Assembly: GCF_036964665.1 (NCBI RefSeq) | Contig: NZ_JBAMDA010000001.1 | Span: 992,001 to 1,056,000, forward strand | Direction of reading: 5' to 3' | Length of the DNA: 64,000 nt | DNA from: Nitrobacter sp. NHB1 | GTDB taxonomy: Bacteria > Pseudomonadota > Alphaproteobacteria > Rhizobiales > Xanthobacteraceae | Shown: positions 18,440 to 28,542 of the stretch, piece by piece | Layout of the letters: every line of letters begins with the position of its first letter | Position numbering within the stretch: the stretch's first letter is position 1 | Program-made: the position numbers and the translations under genes | The notes under the pieces: generated by a model | What the model was told of the DNA's origin: nothing | Database searches by the model: none | What the model saw: only the letters and a program-made list of their open reading frames with translations

Positions 18440-19810
18440 TTAGTTGACGCCGAGCGCCTTGAGTTTGCGATGCAGCGCCGAGCGCTCCATGCCGACGAAT
18501 TCCGCCGTTCGCGAGATATTGTTGGAGAAGCGGCTGATCTGGGCAATCAGATAGTCGCGCTCGAACACCTCACGAGCCTCGCGCAGCGGCAGGCCCATGA
18601 TGTGCTCGCCGTTGACGCCGGTCGGCATCGCCGGGACCATCGAGCCGACATCCTGCGGCAGCATATCCGCGGTGATGATCACCTCCGGACCGCCGCCGGC
18701 CAGGATCATCACGCGCTCGACGTTGTTACGGAGCTGCCGGACGTTGCCGGGCCAGACGTGCGATTGCAGCACGGCCATCGCGTCGTCGCCGATATTGCGT
18801 CTGGGCAACCCGCTCGCGGTGGAGATATGGTCCATGAAAAACTCGATCAGTTCGGGAATGTCCTCACGGCGTTCGGAGAGCGGCGGAACCCGGATCGGCA
18901 CGACCGACAACCGATGATAAAGATCCTCGCGGAAACGGCCGGCGGCGATCTCCTCCTCCAGGTTGCGCGCCGTCGACGAAATGATGCGCACATCGACCTT
19001 GATCTTGGTCACGCCGCCGGAGCGCTGAAAGGTCTGGTCGACCAGGACGCGCATGATCTTGTTCTGAGTCTCGCGCGGCATGTCGCCGATCTCGTCGATG
19101 AACAGCGTCCCGCCGTGCGCCTCTTCCAGCGCCCCGGCCTTGCGGGGTTGCTGACCGTCGGTCTGCTCGACGCCGAACAGTTCGAACTCCATTCGTTCCG
19201 GCGTAATCGCCGCGGCGTTGATAACGACAAACGGTCCCTCCGAGCGGCCCGACTGATTGTGAAGCGTTCGCGCGGCCAGCTCCTTACCGGATCCGGAAGG
19301 GCCGACGATCATGATGCGGCTGTTGGCCTTCGCCGCGCGCTCGATGGTCTGCCGAAGCTGGTTCATGCATGGCGAACGGCCGACCAGCGAGCCGGCTGCC
19401 GGCGCAAGCTGCTTCAATTCCCTAACCTCACGCTTGAGACGCGACGTTTCGAGCGCACGCGTTGCCACCAGAATCAGGCGATCCGCCTTGAACGGTTTTT
19501 CAATGAAGTCATAGGCGCCGCGCTTGATCGCCGCGACAGCCGTTTCAATGTTGCCGTGGCCGGAGATCATGACGACCGGCATGTCGGGGCTGTCCTGCTT
19601 GATCATCTCCAGCAGTTGCAGCCCGTCGAGCTTGCTGCCTTGCAGCCAGATATCGAGGAACACCATGTGCGGACGGCGGCTTGAAACCTCCGCAAGCGCC
19701 TCATCGCTGTTGCGCGCGGTTCGGGTCGTGAAACCCTCGTCTTCCAGGATGCCCGCAACGAGGTCGCGGATATCCGCCTCGTCGTCAACTATCAGAATAT
19801 CGTGTGCCAT
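18440..19810 (-). CDS. ntrX: NtrX, response regulator of the NtrYX system
   Basis: 456 residues in three parts. The receiver domain has the phospho-acceptor Asp at about residue 53 (FLDIWLQG). The AAA+ domain has Walker A GPSGSGKE and Walker B GGTLFIDEIGD. The C-terminal Fis-type helix-turn-helix ends SRTAEFVGMERSALHRKLK. The GAFTGA loop that contacts sigma-54 is absent; at that place the protein reads ELFGVEQTDGQQPRKAGALEEA. This agrees with alphaproteobacterial NtrX proteins that do not act as classic sigma-54 activators. It follows ntrY by 17 bases and controls nitrogen, redox and envelope genes in relatives. Confidence 0.95.
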   Translation of the reverse strand: MAHDILIVDDEADIRDLVAGILEDEGFTTRTARNSDEALAEVSSRRPHMVFLDIWLQGSKLDGLQLLEMIKQDSPDMPVVMISGHGNIETAVAAIKRGAYDFIEKPFKADRLILVATRALETSRLKREVRELKQLAPAAGSLVGRSPCMNQLRQTIERAAKANSRIMIVGPSGSGKELAARTLHNQSGRSEGPFVVINAAAITPERMEFELFGVEQTDGQQPRKAGALEEAHGGTLFIDEIGDMPRETQNKIMRVLVDQTFQRSGGVTKIKVDVRIISSTARNLEEEIAAGRFREDLYHRLSVVPIRVPPLSERREDIPELIEFFMDHISTASGLPRRNIGDDAMAVLQSHVWPGNVRQLRNNVERVMILAGGGPEVIITADMLPQDVGSMVPAMPTGVNGEHIMGLPLREAREVFERDYLIAQISRFSNNISRTAEFVGMERSALHRKLKALGVN

Positions 19811-19827
19811 AGATTGGATCCGTCTGG

Positions 19828-22128
19828 TCAGTTGCCGGTTGCAACCTCTGTTTTCGTTTCGTCGCCGGTCAAGGTATCGTCGTTAGTCGCGCCACTGCTC
19901 CCACCGGTTTCAGCATTCGCGCTCCCGGACACCGCAAACCGCAACCGCATCCAGGCTCCTCGCGCTCCCGGTCTTATGACGGATGCGTCGTTGATTTCGA
20001 GCTTTCCGCCGTGGTCTTCCAGCACGCGCCCCACAATCGCAAGACCGAGGCCGGTGCCCTTCTCGCGGGTCGTGACGTAGGGCTCCAGCAACCGCGCTCG
20101 TCCAACCTTCGGCAGGCCGATGCCGTTGTCGATCACGTCGATGACGATGTCGTCGCCCTCCCGCGCGGCGATGACGTCGATCCGACCTTTTCCAAGCGTC
20201 TCCGGCGGCACGGTCTCGATAGCTTCGGTCGCGTTCTTGATGATATTGGTTAGGGCCTGCGAGATCAGCCGCCGGTCGAACTGCGCGCGCATCGGTTCGT
20301 GCTTGATATCGGCCCCGATATCGATTTCGGGATGTCCGACACGCATGAGGAAAACCGTCTGGCGGACCGTATCGGCGACGTCCTCTCCTTCCATCACCGG
20401 CTTCGGCATTCGCGCAAAACGCGAGAACTCATCGACCATCCGCCTGATATCCTCGACCTGACGCACGATCGTATCGGTACACTGCTCGAAGATTGGCTTG
20501 TCTTCGGTAATCACCTTGCCGAATTTGCGGCGAATGCGCTCGGCCGAGAGCTGGATCGGCGTCAACGGATTCTTGATTTCATGCGCGATTCGCCGGGCCA
20601 CGTCGCCCCACGCTGAAGTGCGCTGCGCGGTCACAAGTTCGGTGATATCGTCCAGCGTGACGATATAGCTATCGCGCGACTGACTGGTTTGCTCGGCGCT
20701 GACACGCACCGAGATGTTGCGCTCGTTGCCGTCTCGATTGATGGTGATCTGCCCCTGCACCAGCCGCTGGGTCCCCTCCCTCGCCGACCGCATGAGGTCG
20801 TTCAACTCCGGAATGACGTCGGATAGCGGGCGTCCCAGCGTTTCCGATTCGGAATGACCGATCAATTTCTCCGCCGAGCGGTTGAGAACGCCGATGGTGT
20901 TGGCGCCGTCGACGCCAATGATGCCGGCGCTCGCCGACGACAGCACAGCCTCGATGAAGCGGCGCCGGCTGTCGATCAGGCCGCTGGCGTTGACGAGTTC
21001 ATCGCGCTGCATCCGCAACTCGGCCGTCATCTTGTTGAAGGTTTCGCCGAGTTGGGCGAGATCGCCTTCCGACTTCAGGACGGGCACCTGAACGTTCAAG
21101 TCGCCGGTGGATACGATGTTGGCTGCGTTCATCAAGCGACGGACGGGCGCGACGAACCGGTCGGCGAAGTTCAGGCCCAGCAATACCGACGCCATCAGGA
21201 TGGTTAGCGCGATCACGGCGAACATCAGCGCGAACGCCACCTGGATGCCAAGGCGCCGGGCCTCGATCGTGGCGTATTCGGCAACGCTTGCTTCGGTCTG
21301 CTTCAGTTGCGCGACGACATGTGGATCGAGGAGTCTTGCGACGTAAAGAAAGGTGTCCTGGAACGAGCGCAGGCGAATGACGGCGGCGACATAGTTCGCC
21401 TCAGGAAACACCGCGATCTGCGGCTCGTCCGCGTTCACATTTTTGAGGAAGTCCGGGTTCGGCGTGGTGTAGGTCCGCTCGATGCCGGTTTGCGCCGACT
21501 CGAGCAGATGGCCATCCTTGTCGATCAGCATCGCGCCCGGCAGGTTGCGGGCCTTCGCGCTCGAAGTCAGAAGCTGGCGAAACGTTCCGCGGTCCTGGTC
21601 GTACAGCGGCCGCGCGTTGGAAATGTCGTTGGCCATGCCAAGGATATCGCCGCGAATGAGCTGGGCGTGCTCGTGCAGGTAGGCGTTGGCGACGATCAGC
21701 GAGTTCTGGATGACTTCCTTGGTCGGACCCGAAAAGAGGCGGTCGAGGCCGCGATCGATAGTGACGTTGGCCACCACCGAGACCAGGACCGCCGGCAGCA
21801 CCGCGATCACCGAGAACAGACTGACAATCTGGACATGCAACTTCGCCGCGGCGCGCCCCCGGCGGCGGGCCTGAACCACGGTCCAGACCTCGCGGGCGAT
21901 AATGCCGACAAGCAGAAGGATGGCGCCGGCGTCGATCAGCAGGAATGTGATGACGACCCGGTGGGTCGGCTCGATTGGCGTGAGGCCGACCAAAACGACG
22001 AAGGTCAGAAACGCCGACAGTAGCGCGAGGCCGATCGCGACCGGCACCAGCAACCGGCGCAAGGTCCAGCCGCGCGGTTCGGCGAGTGTCGGATCGTGTG
22101 CTGAAACCGGCGTGTCTGCGCTAGTCAT
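19828..22128 (-). CDS. ntrY: NtrY, membrane sensor histidine kinase
   Basis: 766 residues from the ATG at 22128 (MTSADTPVSAHDP); a start 33 codons upstream is possible but less likely. The order is two N-terminal membrane segments (LLVPVAIGLALLSAFL and FLLIDAGAILLLVG), a further segment near residue 100, a periplasmic sensor region, a TM plus HAMP (about 300-370), a PAS domain (about 400-480), a HisKA domain with the phospho-His in [13 protein letters not shown] (about residue 515), and an ATPase domain with DNGIGLP and GTGLGLAIVGR. It phosphorylates NtrX, encoded next. Sensing of redox or nitrogen state is known for relatives but not shown here. Confidence 0.95.
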   Translation of the reverse strand: MTSADTPVSAHDPTLAEPRGWTLRRLLVPVAIGLALLSAFLTFVVLVGLTPIEPTHRVVITFLLIDAGAILLLVGIIAREVWTVVQARRRGRAAAKLHVQIVSLFSVIAVLPAVLVSVVANVTIDRGLDRLFSGPTKEVIQNSLIVANAYLHEHAQLIRGDILGMANDISNARPLYDQDRGTFRQLLTSSAKARNLPGAMLIDKDGHLLESAQTGIERTYTTPNPDFLKNVNADEPQIAVFPEANYVAAVIRLRSFQDTFLYVARLLDPHVVAQLKQTEASVAEYATIEARRLGIQVAFALMFAVIALTILMASVLLGLNFADRFVAPVRRLMNAANIVSTGDLNVQVPVLKSEGDLAQLGETFNKMTAELRMQRDELVNASGLIDSRRRFIEAVLSSASAGIIGVDGANTIGVLNRSAEKLIGHSESETLGRPLSDVIPELNDLMRSAREGTQRLVQGQITINRDGNERNISVRVSAEQTSQSRDSYIVTLDDITELVTAQRTSAWGDVARRIAHEIKNPLTPIQLSAERIRRKFGKVITEDKPIFEQCTDTIVRQVEDIRRMVDEFSRFARMPKPVMEGEDVADTVRQTVFLMRVGHPEIDIGADIKHEPMRAQFDRRLISQALTNIIKNATEAIETVPPETLGKGRIDVIAAREGDDIVIDVIDNGIGLPKVGRARLLEPYVTTREKGTGLGLAIVGRVLEDHGGKLEINDASVIRPGARGAWMRLRFAVSGSANAETGGSSGATNDDTLTGDETKTEVATGN

Positions 22129-22319
22129 CCGCGAAAAGGTTTGAGCGGTGGAGGTTCGCTGACTATCGGCCGATACCCCGACAGCGAACTGATGCATTCC
22201 TACAACAATGTTGCGCAATTGAGACATTTCCGCGGCGCAACCGTAGCGCGGAACGACAAGCTTTGGACAAGTCGTCGATTCGCACCGGAAAATCGTCGAA
22301 ACCTGGCCGGATGGGGCCG

Positions 22320-23762
22320 CTATCCTCCAATCCGATAGACCTGGATATCCAGATCGCGGATTTTCTTGCGCAGCGTGTTGCGGTTCAAACCTAACAGGTC
22401 AGCGGCCCGAATCTGGTTGCCGCGGGTCGCGGCCAGCGCAGCGGTGAGAAGCGGGACCTCGATCTCCCTGAGAACGCGGTGGTACAGGCCCGGCGGCGGG
22501 ACGCCATTCGGGGAGCCTGAGAACAGCGACGACAGGTACATCTCGACGGCGCCGCCGAGACTATCGATGCCTTGTTGTCCGCCGTATCCGGAGACGACCG
22601 GAGGAGATGCAAGTTCGCCATCGATCACCGGGCCGGTGATGACGTCCTGCGGATAGAGCGCCGCGAGCCTGCGCGCCAGATTTTCCAGTTCGCGGACGTT
22701 GCCGGGCCAGCGATGCCGCTTCAAGCGCTCGAGCGCGAGCGCATCGAGCTTCTTGGGCGGCAGCCCGTCCTTTTCGGCCAGGGCAAAGAAGTGCCTGATC
22801 AAATCAGGCAGATCCTCGATGCGTTCGCGCAGCGGCGGCAGCCGCAGCGGCACCACGTTGAGGCGGAAGAACAGATCCTCGCGAAACAGCCCCTGCTGGA
22901 TCAGGACGCGGAGGTCCTTATTGCTCGCCGCAACGATGCGGACATCGGTCTTGATCGCGATCCGCCCGCCAACGGTGGTGTATTCGCCCTGCTGAAGCAC
23001 GCGCAGCAGGCGCGTCTGCGCTTCCATCGGCATGTCGCCGATTTCGTCGAGGAAGAGGGTCCCGCCTTCGGCCTGCTCGAAACGGCCGGAGGCGCGGGTG
23101 TTGGCGCCCGTGAACGCACCGCGCTCGTGGCCGAACAACTCCGACTCGATGAGGTCGCGGGGGATTGCCGCCATGTTGACGGCGACAAACGGGCCGTTGC
23201 GCCGCTTGCCGTAGTCGTGAAGCGCGCGCGCGACCAGTTCCTTGCCGGTGCCGGACTCGCCGGAAATCATCACGGTCAGGTCGGTCTGCATCAACCGCGC
23301 CAGCACGCGATAGATTTCCTGCATGGCCGGCGAGCGTCCGATCAGCGGAATGGAATCGAATTCGTTCTCGCCCCCGCGACTGGCTGCACGCTCCTTGGGC
23401 TCGGCGAGTGCGCGGCCGACGATGGCGACCAGTTCCTTGAGGTCGAAAGGTTTCGGGAGGTATTCATACGCGCCACGCTCGGAGGCGCGGATCGCCGTCA
23501 TGAACGTGTTTTGCGCGCTCATCACGATGACCGGCAGGTTCGGCCGCATCTTCTTGATGCGCGGCAGCAGATCGAAGGCGCTCTCGTCCGGCATCACGAC
23601 GTCAGTGATGACGATGTCCCCCTCACCTTGACTGACCCATCGCCACAGCGTCGCTGCATTGCCGGTAAGCCGCACTTCATATCCTGCACGCGACAGCGCC
23701 TGGTTGAGCACCGTGCGGATGGCCGCGTCATCGTCTGCGACAAGTATGCTGGCTGCGGGCAT
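22320..23762 (-). CDS. ntrC: NtrC, nitrogen-assimilation sigma-54 activator
   Basis: 480 residues. The receiver domain has the phospho-acceptor Asp54 in VITDVVMP. The AAA+ domain has Walker [13 protein letters not shown], an intact GAFTGA loop ([16 protein letters not shown]) and Walker [12 protein letters not shown]. The Fis-type DNA-binding helix is at the C-terminus ([18 protein letters not shown]). When phosphorylated by NtrB it activates glnA, amtB-glnK and other nitrogen genes with sigma-54. It follows ntrB by 9 bases. Contrast with NtrX, which lacks the GAFTGA loop. Confidence 0.97.
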   Translation of the reverse strand: MPAASILVADDDAAIRTVLNQALSRAGYEVRLTGNAATLWRWVSQGEGDIVITDVVMPDESAFDLLPRIKKMRPNLPVIVMSAQNTFMTAIRASERGAYEYLPKPFDLKELVAIVGRALAEPKERAASRGGENEFDSIPLIGRSPAMQEIYRVLARLMQTDLTVMISGESGTGKELVARALHDYGKRRNGPFVAVNMAAIPRDLIESELFGHERGAFTGANTRASGRFEQAEGGTLFLDEIGDMPMEAQTRLLRVLQQGEYTTVGGRIAIKTDVRIVAASNKDLRVLIQQGLFREDLFFRLNVVPLRLPPLRERIEDLPDLIRHFFALAEKDGLPPKKLDALALERLKRHRWPGNVRELENLARRLAALYPQDVITGPVIDGELASPPVVSGYGGQQGIDSLGGAVEMYLSSLFSGSPNGVPPPGLYHRVLREIEVPLLTAALAATRGNQIRAADLLGLNRNTLRKKIRDLDIQVYRIGG

Positions 23763-23771
23763 GTTTCGTCC

Positions 23772-24947
23772 TCATCCTAAATCGCGTGAGGCAGGTGACG
23801 GCATTCCCGGCACGGCGGCATCATCGCTTTGCCGCTGTTTTGGGCCGGTGTCGAACATCGGGAGGAGAACGCGGAAGGTGGTCTTGCGCGGCTGCGATTC
23901 GCACTCGACGATTCCGCCGTGATCGCGGACGATCTTGGCGACCAGCGCGAGGCCGAGCCCGCTTCCTGTCGGCTTCGTGGTTACGAATGGATCGAACAGG
24001 TTCGGCAACAGATCCTCCGCTACACCGTGGCCGTTGTCCTTGACACAAAATTCCAGCGGCAAAGACACTCGCGACTTCTTGCCCGGCACGGAAAGACGGA
24101 GGCCCGGGCGGAACGCGGTCGTGAACTGGATTTCTCCCTCGCCCTTGAGATCGACGACGGCTTCGGCGGCATTTTTGACGAGGTTCAGAAAGACCTGAAT
24201 CAATTGGTCCCGATCGGCCAGAACCGGCGGCAGCGAGGGATCGTAATCCTCGATAAACTTGGCGTTTCGCGCGAATCCGGACTGCGCGAGCCGTTTGACA
24301 TGATCGAGCACCGCGTGAATGTTGACCGGACCGCGCGTCACCGGACGTTCGTCGCCGAATACTTCCATGCGGTCGACCAACGTGACGATGCGGTCGGCTT
24401 CGTCGCAAATCAACCGGGTCAGCATCCGGTCTTCCGACGACGCGCCCTGCTCGAGAAGCTGCGCCGCACCGCGAATGCCGGACAACGGATTCTTGATCTC
24501 GTGCGCGAGCATGGCCGCGAGCGCGGTCACCGAGCGCGCCGCGCTGCGGTGGGTCAACTGCCGATCCATCTTGTCGGCGATGGTGCGCTGCTGAATCATC
24601 ACCACGACATGGCCGGCCCGTTCCGTCAGAGGCGCGACGTGCAGGTCCACCTGGCGATCGCGGCCGATCCGCGGCGTGCCGAGATCGACCCTGAATTCGT
24701 TCACGGGCGAGCCGGTGTTCCGAACCTGATCGATCAGCGTCAGCAGCGGGCTGCCGAACGGAACGACCTCCTTCAGCGGCTGTCGTTGCAGGAACTGCGC
24801 CGACATTTCGAAGAAGGATTCCGCCGCTATGTTGGCGTTGACGATCCTGCCATCGGGTGCAACCAGCAGCACCGGGTTCGGCAGAGCATTGAGAATGGCC
24901 TCGCCGTCGGAGGGCGCGATATGTGAGCGCTCCGCGAGCGGTGTCAT
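23772..24947 (-). CDS. ntrB: NtrB (GlnL), nitrogen-regulation sensor kinase
   Basis: 391 residues from the ATG at 24947, chosen because it forms an ATGA overlap with the dusB stop and gives the usual N-terminus. It is soluble. A PAS domain (about residues 15-120, [18 protein letters not shown]) is followed by HisKA with phospho-His149 ([20 protein letters not shown]) and an ATPase domain with DNGHGV and [15 protein letters not shown] protein controls its kinase/phosphatase balance in relatives. Substrate is NtrC, encoded next. Confidence 0.96.
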   Translation of the reverse strand: MTPLAERSHIAPSDGEAILNALPNPVLLVAPDGRIVNANIAAESFFEMSAQFLQRQPLKEVVPFGSPLLTLIDQVRNTGSPVNEFRVDLGTPRIGRDRQVDLHVAPLTERAGHVVVMIQQRTIADKMDRQLTHRSAARSVTALAAMLAHEIKNPLSGIRGAAQLLEQGASSEDRMLTRLICDEADRIVTLVDRMEVFGDERPVTRGPVNIHAVLDHVKRLAQSGFARNAKFIEDYDPSLPPVLADRDQLIQVFLNLVKNAAEAVVDLKGEGEIQFTTAFRPGLRLSVPGKKSRVSLPLEFCVKDNGHGVAEDLLPNLFDPFVTTKPTGSGLGLALVAKIVRDHGGIVECESQPRKTTFRVLLPMFDTGPKQRQSDDAAVPGMPSPASRDLG

Positions 24948-25993
24948 GCTGCGGCACTCCACGCAAAATCCTCGAATGCATCCGCCAGGGACCGCTGCAC
25001 GCCGGCCGGATCGTCGGCCGTCAGAATTTTTCCCCGCCACGTCTTGAGGACCGATGTCGGTACTGAGCCGACCGTCGCCGCGACATCGAGCGCCCAGCCA
25101 AGATGTTTTCGCGCATGACGACGCCCGATGCGCAGGCCGTAGTGCCGCAGCAGGTCGTCATAGAGCGCGCGGATATATACCAACTGCTCCGCGAGCGAAG
25201 GAGGCGGTTCCGCGACACCCGTTTCGAGCCGGCGTCCGATCTGGCCCGGCATCCAGGGCTGGCCCTGCGCACCACGTCCCACCATGACGGCATCGGCGCC
25301 CGACGCCTCCAGCGCAACGACGGCCGCATCGAACGATGTGATGTCGCCATTGACGACCACGGGAATATCGACGGCGTCCTTGACTGCCCGCACCGCCTGC
25401 CAGTCGGCACTGCCTTTGTAGAACTGGCAACGGGTGCGGCCGTGAACGGTCATCATCTGGACGCCGGCGGATTCGGCGCGCTGCGCCAGCGCCGGCGCAT
25501 TGAGCGAGCGATCGTCCCATCCGAGCCGCATCTTGAGCGTGACCGGCACTTTCACCGCGCCGACCGTCGCCTCGATCAGCCGCAGCGCATGGTCGAGATC
25601 GCGCATCAGCGCCGAGCCCGACTGGCCGCCGGTCACATGGCGGGCGGGGCAGCCCATGTTGATGTCGATGATGTCGGCGCCGGCGGCCTCGGCGATCCGC
25701 GCGCCCTCTGCCATCCAGTGTGTCTCGCAGCCGGCAAGCTGAACGACGTGCGGTCCGCCGCCCGTGGCCTCACAGCGGAGCACGGACATGGGCCGTCCGC
25801 GGGCGAGATCGTCACTGGCCGTCATTTCGGAGACGACGAGCCCTGCCCCCAGCGCTTCCGCAAGGCTCCGAAAAGGCCTGTCGGTGATCCCCGACATCGG
25901 CGCGAGAAGAACCCGGCTGGTGACCGGAATATCCCCAACGGTGAATGGCCCGAGACCTGATGATGGTGCTGGACCTGTCGGGTTCGTGCTCAT
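24944..25993 (-). CDS. dusB: DusB (NifR3), tRNA-dihydrouridine synthase
   Basis: 349 residues. It reduces uridines in tRNA to dihydrouridine using FMN and NADPH. The TIM-barrel features are [16 protein letters not shown], the catalytic Cys in [19 protein letters not shown], the RMGWDD-like [18 protein letters not shown] and NGDI. In alphaproteobacteria it is the first gene of the ntrBC operon (nifR3-ntrB-ntrC), as here. It is divergent from ispDF. Confidence 0.96.
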   Translation of the reverse strand: MSTNPTGPAPSSGLGPFTVGDIPVTSRVLLAPMSGITDRPFRSLAEALGAGLVVSEMTASDDLARGRPMSVLRCEATGGGPHVVQLAGCETHWMAEGARIAEAAGADIIDINMGCPARHVTGGQSGSALMRDLDHALRLIEATVGAVKVPVTLKMRLGWDDRSLNAPALAQRAESAGVQMMTVHGRTRCQFYKGSADWQAVRAVKDAVDIPVVVNGDITSFDAAVVALEASGADAVMVGRGAQGQPWMPGQIGRRLETGVAEPPPSLAEQLVYIRALYDDLLRHYGLRIGRRHARKHLGWALDVAATVGSVPTSVLKTWRGKILTADDPAGVQRSLADAFEDFAWSAAA

Positions 25994-26219
25994 GGTCCAA
26001 AACTGCTCCGTCGCAGCGATTCTGAAATAGTCAGCTTATTTATTAGGCAAAACTGATTGATGCCTATACCGTAGCCAGTTTCTGGTATCTTGCAAGTGCG
26101 CTGCAACACAAATAATCCCTATCGTCCACGGTTGAGTGTCCTGCTGTTTTTGGCCCGGGCATGGTAAGGGCAGCGGAGTTTCCTCCTCCCGACAACCTGA
26201 TTCGACCTCATCGATTCCA

Positions 26220-27425
26220 ATGCCGACCTCAAAACGAACTGCCGCCATCATTGTTGCCGCAGGCCGCGGCCTCCGCGCCGGGACCGGCGGTCCCAAACAA
26301 TACCGGACCATCGCCGGACGGACCGTGATTGCGCGAGCCATGGAGGCGTTCTGCGATCACCCCGCCGTTTTCGCGGTCCAGCCGGTGCTCAATCCGGATG
26401 ACCTTGCGATGTTCAATCAGGCCGTCGCCGGGTTTCGCTATCGGCCGCCGGCGAATGGCGGCGCTACGCGCCAGGCCTCGGTTCATGCCGGCCTCGAGGC
26501 CCTCGCCAACGATGCGCCGGACATCGTGCTGATTCACGATGCCGCCCGGCCGTTCGTGACGCCGGCGCTGATCGCGCGCGCGATCAACGCCGCCGATATA
26601 ACCGGTGCGGCGGTGCCGGTCATTCCCGTTACCGATACTATCAAACAGGTCGACGACTCCGGTGCCGTCAATGCGACCCCCGATCGTGCAAGACTACGGA
26701 TCGCGCAAACACCGCAGGCGTTTCGTTTCGATGTGATCCTCGACGCCCATCGCCGCGCGGCGCACGACGGCCGCGACGATTTCACCGACGACGCCGCGCT
26801 CGCCGAGTGGGTGGGATTGACGGTTGCGACATTCGAAGGCGATGCTGCCAATATGAAACTGACAACTCCGGAAGATTTCGTGCGCGAGGAAGCGCGCCTG
26901 GCCGCATCGCTCGGCGACATCAGGACCGGCACCGGCTACGACGTCCACGCCTTCGCCGAAGGCGACCATGTCATGCTGTGTGGCTTGAAGGTGCCGCACA
27001 ATCGCGGCTTCCGCGCCCATTCCGACGGCGACGTCGGCCTGCACGCGCTGGTCGATGCCATCCTGGGCGCGCTGGCGGACGGCGACATCGGCTCGCATTT
27101 CCCGCCGAGCGATCCGCAGTGGAAAGACGCGGCTTCCGACAAATTCCTGAAATACGCCGTCGACCGCGTCGCGGCGCGCGGCGGCCGCATCGCCAATCTC
27201 GAAGTCACCATGATCTGCGAGCGGCCCAAGGTCGGACCCTTGCGCGATACGATGCGCGCGCGCATCGCCGAAATTACCGGCGTCGCGGTCTCGCGCGTCG
27301 CCGTGAAGGCGACCACCAGCGAGCGGCTCGGCTTCACCGGGCGCGAGGAAGGCATCGCGGCGACAGCCAGCGCCACTGTCCGCCTGCCTTGGAACGATAG
27401 GGACGACAAGGGCTGGAGCGCCTGA
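26220..27425 (+). CDS. ispDF: IspDF, bifunctional MEP-pathway enzyme
   Basis: 401 residues from the ATG at 26220 ([21 protein letters not shown]); the open frame upstream is not family-like. The N-terminal IspD half (about 1-230) makes CDP-methylerythritol from CTP and MEP, with AAGRGLRAG and HDAARPFVT. The C-terminal IspF half (about 240-401) makes the cyclic diphosphate, with the metal-binding [25 protein letters not shown] and [10 protein letters not shown]. The intermediate kinase IspE is not in the window. This fusion is usual in alphaproteobacteria. It is followed by pncC with a 1-base gap. Confidence 0.97.
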   Translation: MPTSKRTAAIIVAAGRGLRAGTGGPKQYRTIAGRTVIARAMEAFCDHPAVFAVQPVLNPDDLAMFNQAVAGFRYRPPANGGATRQASVHAGLEALANDAPDIVLIHDAARPFVTPALIARAINAADITGAAVPVIPVTDTIKQVDDSGAVNATPDRARLRIAQTPQAFRFDVILDAHRRAAHDGRDDFTDDAALAEWVGLTVATFEGDAANMKLTTPEDFVREEARLAASLGDIRTGTGYDVHAFAEGDHVMLCGLKVPHNRGFRAHSDGDVGLHALVDAILGALADGDIGSHFPPSDPQWKDAASDKFLKYAVDRVAARGGRIANLEVTMICERPKVGPLRDTMRARIAEITGVAVSRVAVKATTSERLGFTGREEGIAATASATVRLPWNDRDDKGWSA

Positions 27426-27426
27426 C

Positions 27427-28053
27427 ATGGGCGGCAGCGACACACGCGCCCTGTCGCGTTCGCTGCTCGACCTTTGCCGGATGCGCAAGCTCACCATTGC
27501 AACGGCCGAATCCTGCACCGGCGGGCTGGTCGCCGGCGCGCTGACCGACATTCCCGGCTCCTCGGACGTGATCGATCGCGGTTTCGTCACCTATTCCAAC
27601 GACGCCAAGCGCGCGATGTTGGGCGTCAAGGCCGGCACCCTCGACAGTTTTGGTGCGGTCAGCAAGGAAACCGCAACCGCCATGGCGGTCGGCGCGCTGG
27701 AACGCGCCGGCACCGATCTGGCCGTCGCCATCACCGGGATCGCGGGTCCCGGCGGCGCGACGCCCGGCAAGCCCGTGGGCCTCGTTCATTTCGCTGTTGC
27801 CGCGCGTGACGGCCGCCTGACCCATCGCGAATGCCGCTTCGGAGCGATCGGCCGTAGCTCGGTGCGGCAACGTTCGGTCGTCGAAGCGCTGCGGATGCTG
27901 ATGGAACTGGCGCGGGGACCCAAGCCGCCCGCAAAAGTCCGGCGCGAAAGCGTCAGCCGCTTGCGGCCGCGAACGGCGCGAGCGCCGTTGCGTCGTGTGG
28001 CCGAGCGGCGCCGGACCGCGGGACCGCTAAAACCCTCTCCGAAGAAAACCTGA
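27427..28053 (+). CDS. pncC: PncC/CinA C-terminal domain, nicotinamide-nucleotide amidase
   Basis: 208 residues. It deamidates NMN to nicotinic acid mononucleotide in the pyridine nucleotide salvage cycle. The CinA C-terminal fold is visible: TIATAESCTGGLVAGALTDIPGSS, DRGFVTYSNDAK, GAVSKETA and AITGIAGPGG. The competence-protein N-terminal domain is absent, as in stand-alone YgaD-type proteins. A strongly basic tail of about 45 residues (rich in Arg/Lys/Pro, from PKPPAKVRRES to the end) exceeds the usual length of about 165. The gene starts one base after the ispDF stop, so it is probably co-transcribed. Confidence 0.9.
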   Translation: MGGSDTRALSRSLLDLCRMRKLTIATAESCTGGLVAGALTDIPGSSDVIDRGFVTYSNDAKRAMLGVKAGTLDSFGAVSKETATAMAVGALERAGTDLAVAITGIAGPGGATPGKPVGLVHFAVAARDGRLTHRECRFGAIGRSSVRQRSVVEALRMLMELARGPKPPAKVRRESVSRLRPRTARAPLRRVAERRRTAGPLKPSPKKT

Positions 28054-28064
28054 GAGACGTCGCT

Positions 28065-28532
28065 TTATTTCGCGGTATGCGGCGTACCGTAGACGGCGTC
28101 CGCGCGCTTCTCGAATGCCGATGCGAAGCGCTGGAACGCAGCGTCGAACATCGCGCCCATCAGTATCGCCAACATTCGACTCTTGAAGTCATAGGTGATG
28201 AAAAACCCGACGTCGCAGGCCAGATCCGACTTCGGCTCGAAGGTCCAGCGGTTTTCCATGTGGCTGAACGGACCGCGCAGATATTCGACCAGGATTTTGC
28301 GGTTTGGTCGGTCCAGGGTCACCTTGCTCGTAAACGTCTCCCGCACCAGCTTGAACGACACGGTCATATCGGCCACCACGACTTCCGTGCCATCGGCCGC
28401 AGACGTACGCTGCCGCACCTTCAGTGATTGGCATAGCGGCACGAACTCCGGATAGCGCTCAACGTCCGCGACGAGATCGAACATCTGTTGCGAACTGTGT
28501 TGCACGCGGCGCTTGCTGGAGAATGTCGGCAT
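28065..28532 (-). CDS. COQ10/RatA-like START-domain protein, ubiquinone-binding
   Basis: 155 residues from the ATG at 28532. The polyketide-cyclase/START fold shows HSSQQMFDLVADVERYPEFVPLCQS at the N-terminus and the long C-terminal helix (MLAILMGAMFDAAFQRFASAFEKRADAVYG). COQ10-type proteins bind ubiquinone and help its use in respiration; E. coli RatA is a relative with a disputed ribosome role. In alphaproteobacteria the gene usually follows lipA, as here (10 bases from the lipA stop). Convergent with pncC. Confidence 0.9.
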   Translation of the reverse strand: MPTFSSKRRVQHSSQQMFDLVADVERYPEFVPLCQSLKVRQRTSAADGTEVVVADMTVSFKLVRETFTSKVTLDRPNRKILVEYLRGPFSHMENRWTFEPKSDLACDVGFFITYDFKSRMLAILMGAMFDAAFQRFASAFEKRADAVYGTPHTAK

Positions 28533-28542
28533 CCTGCGCGGC

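Noticed and set aside
25994-26219. Sigma-54 promoter upstream of dusB-ntrBC
   Set aside because: No sequence with the GG and GC elements in the required spacing was found by eye on the minus strand.
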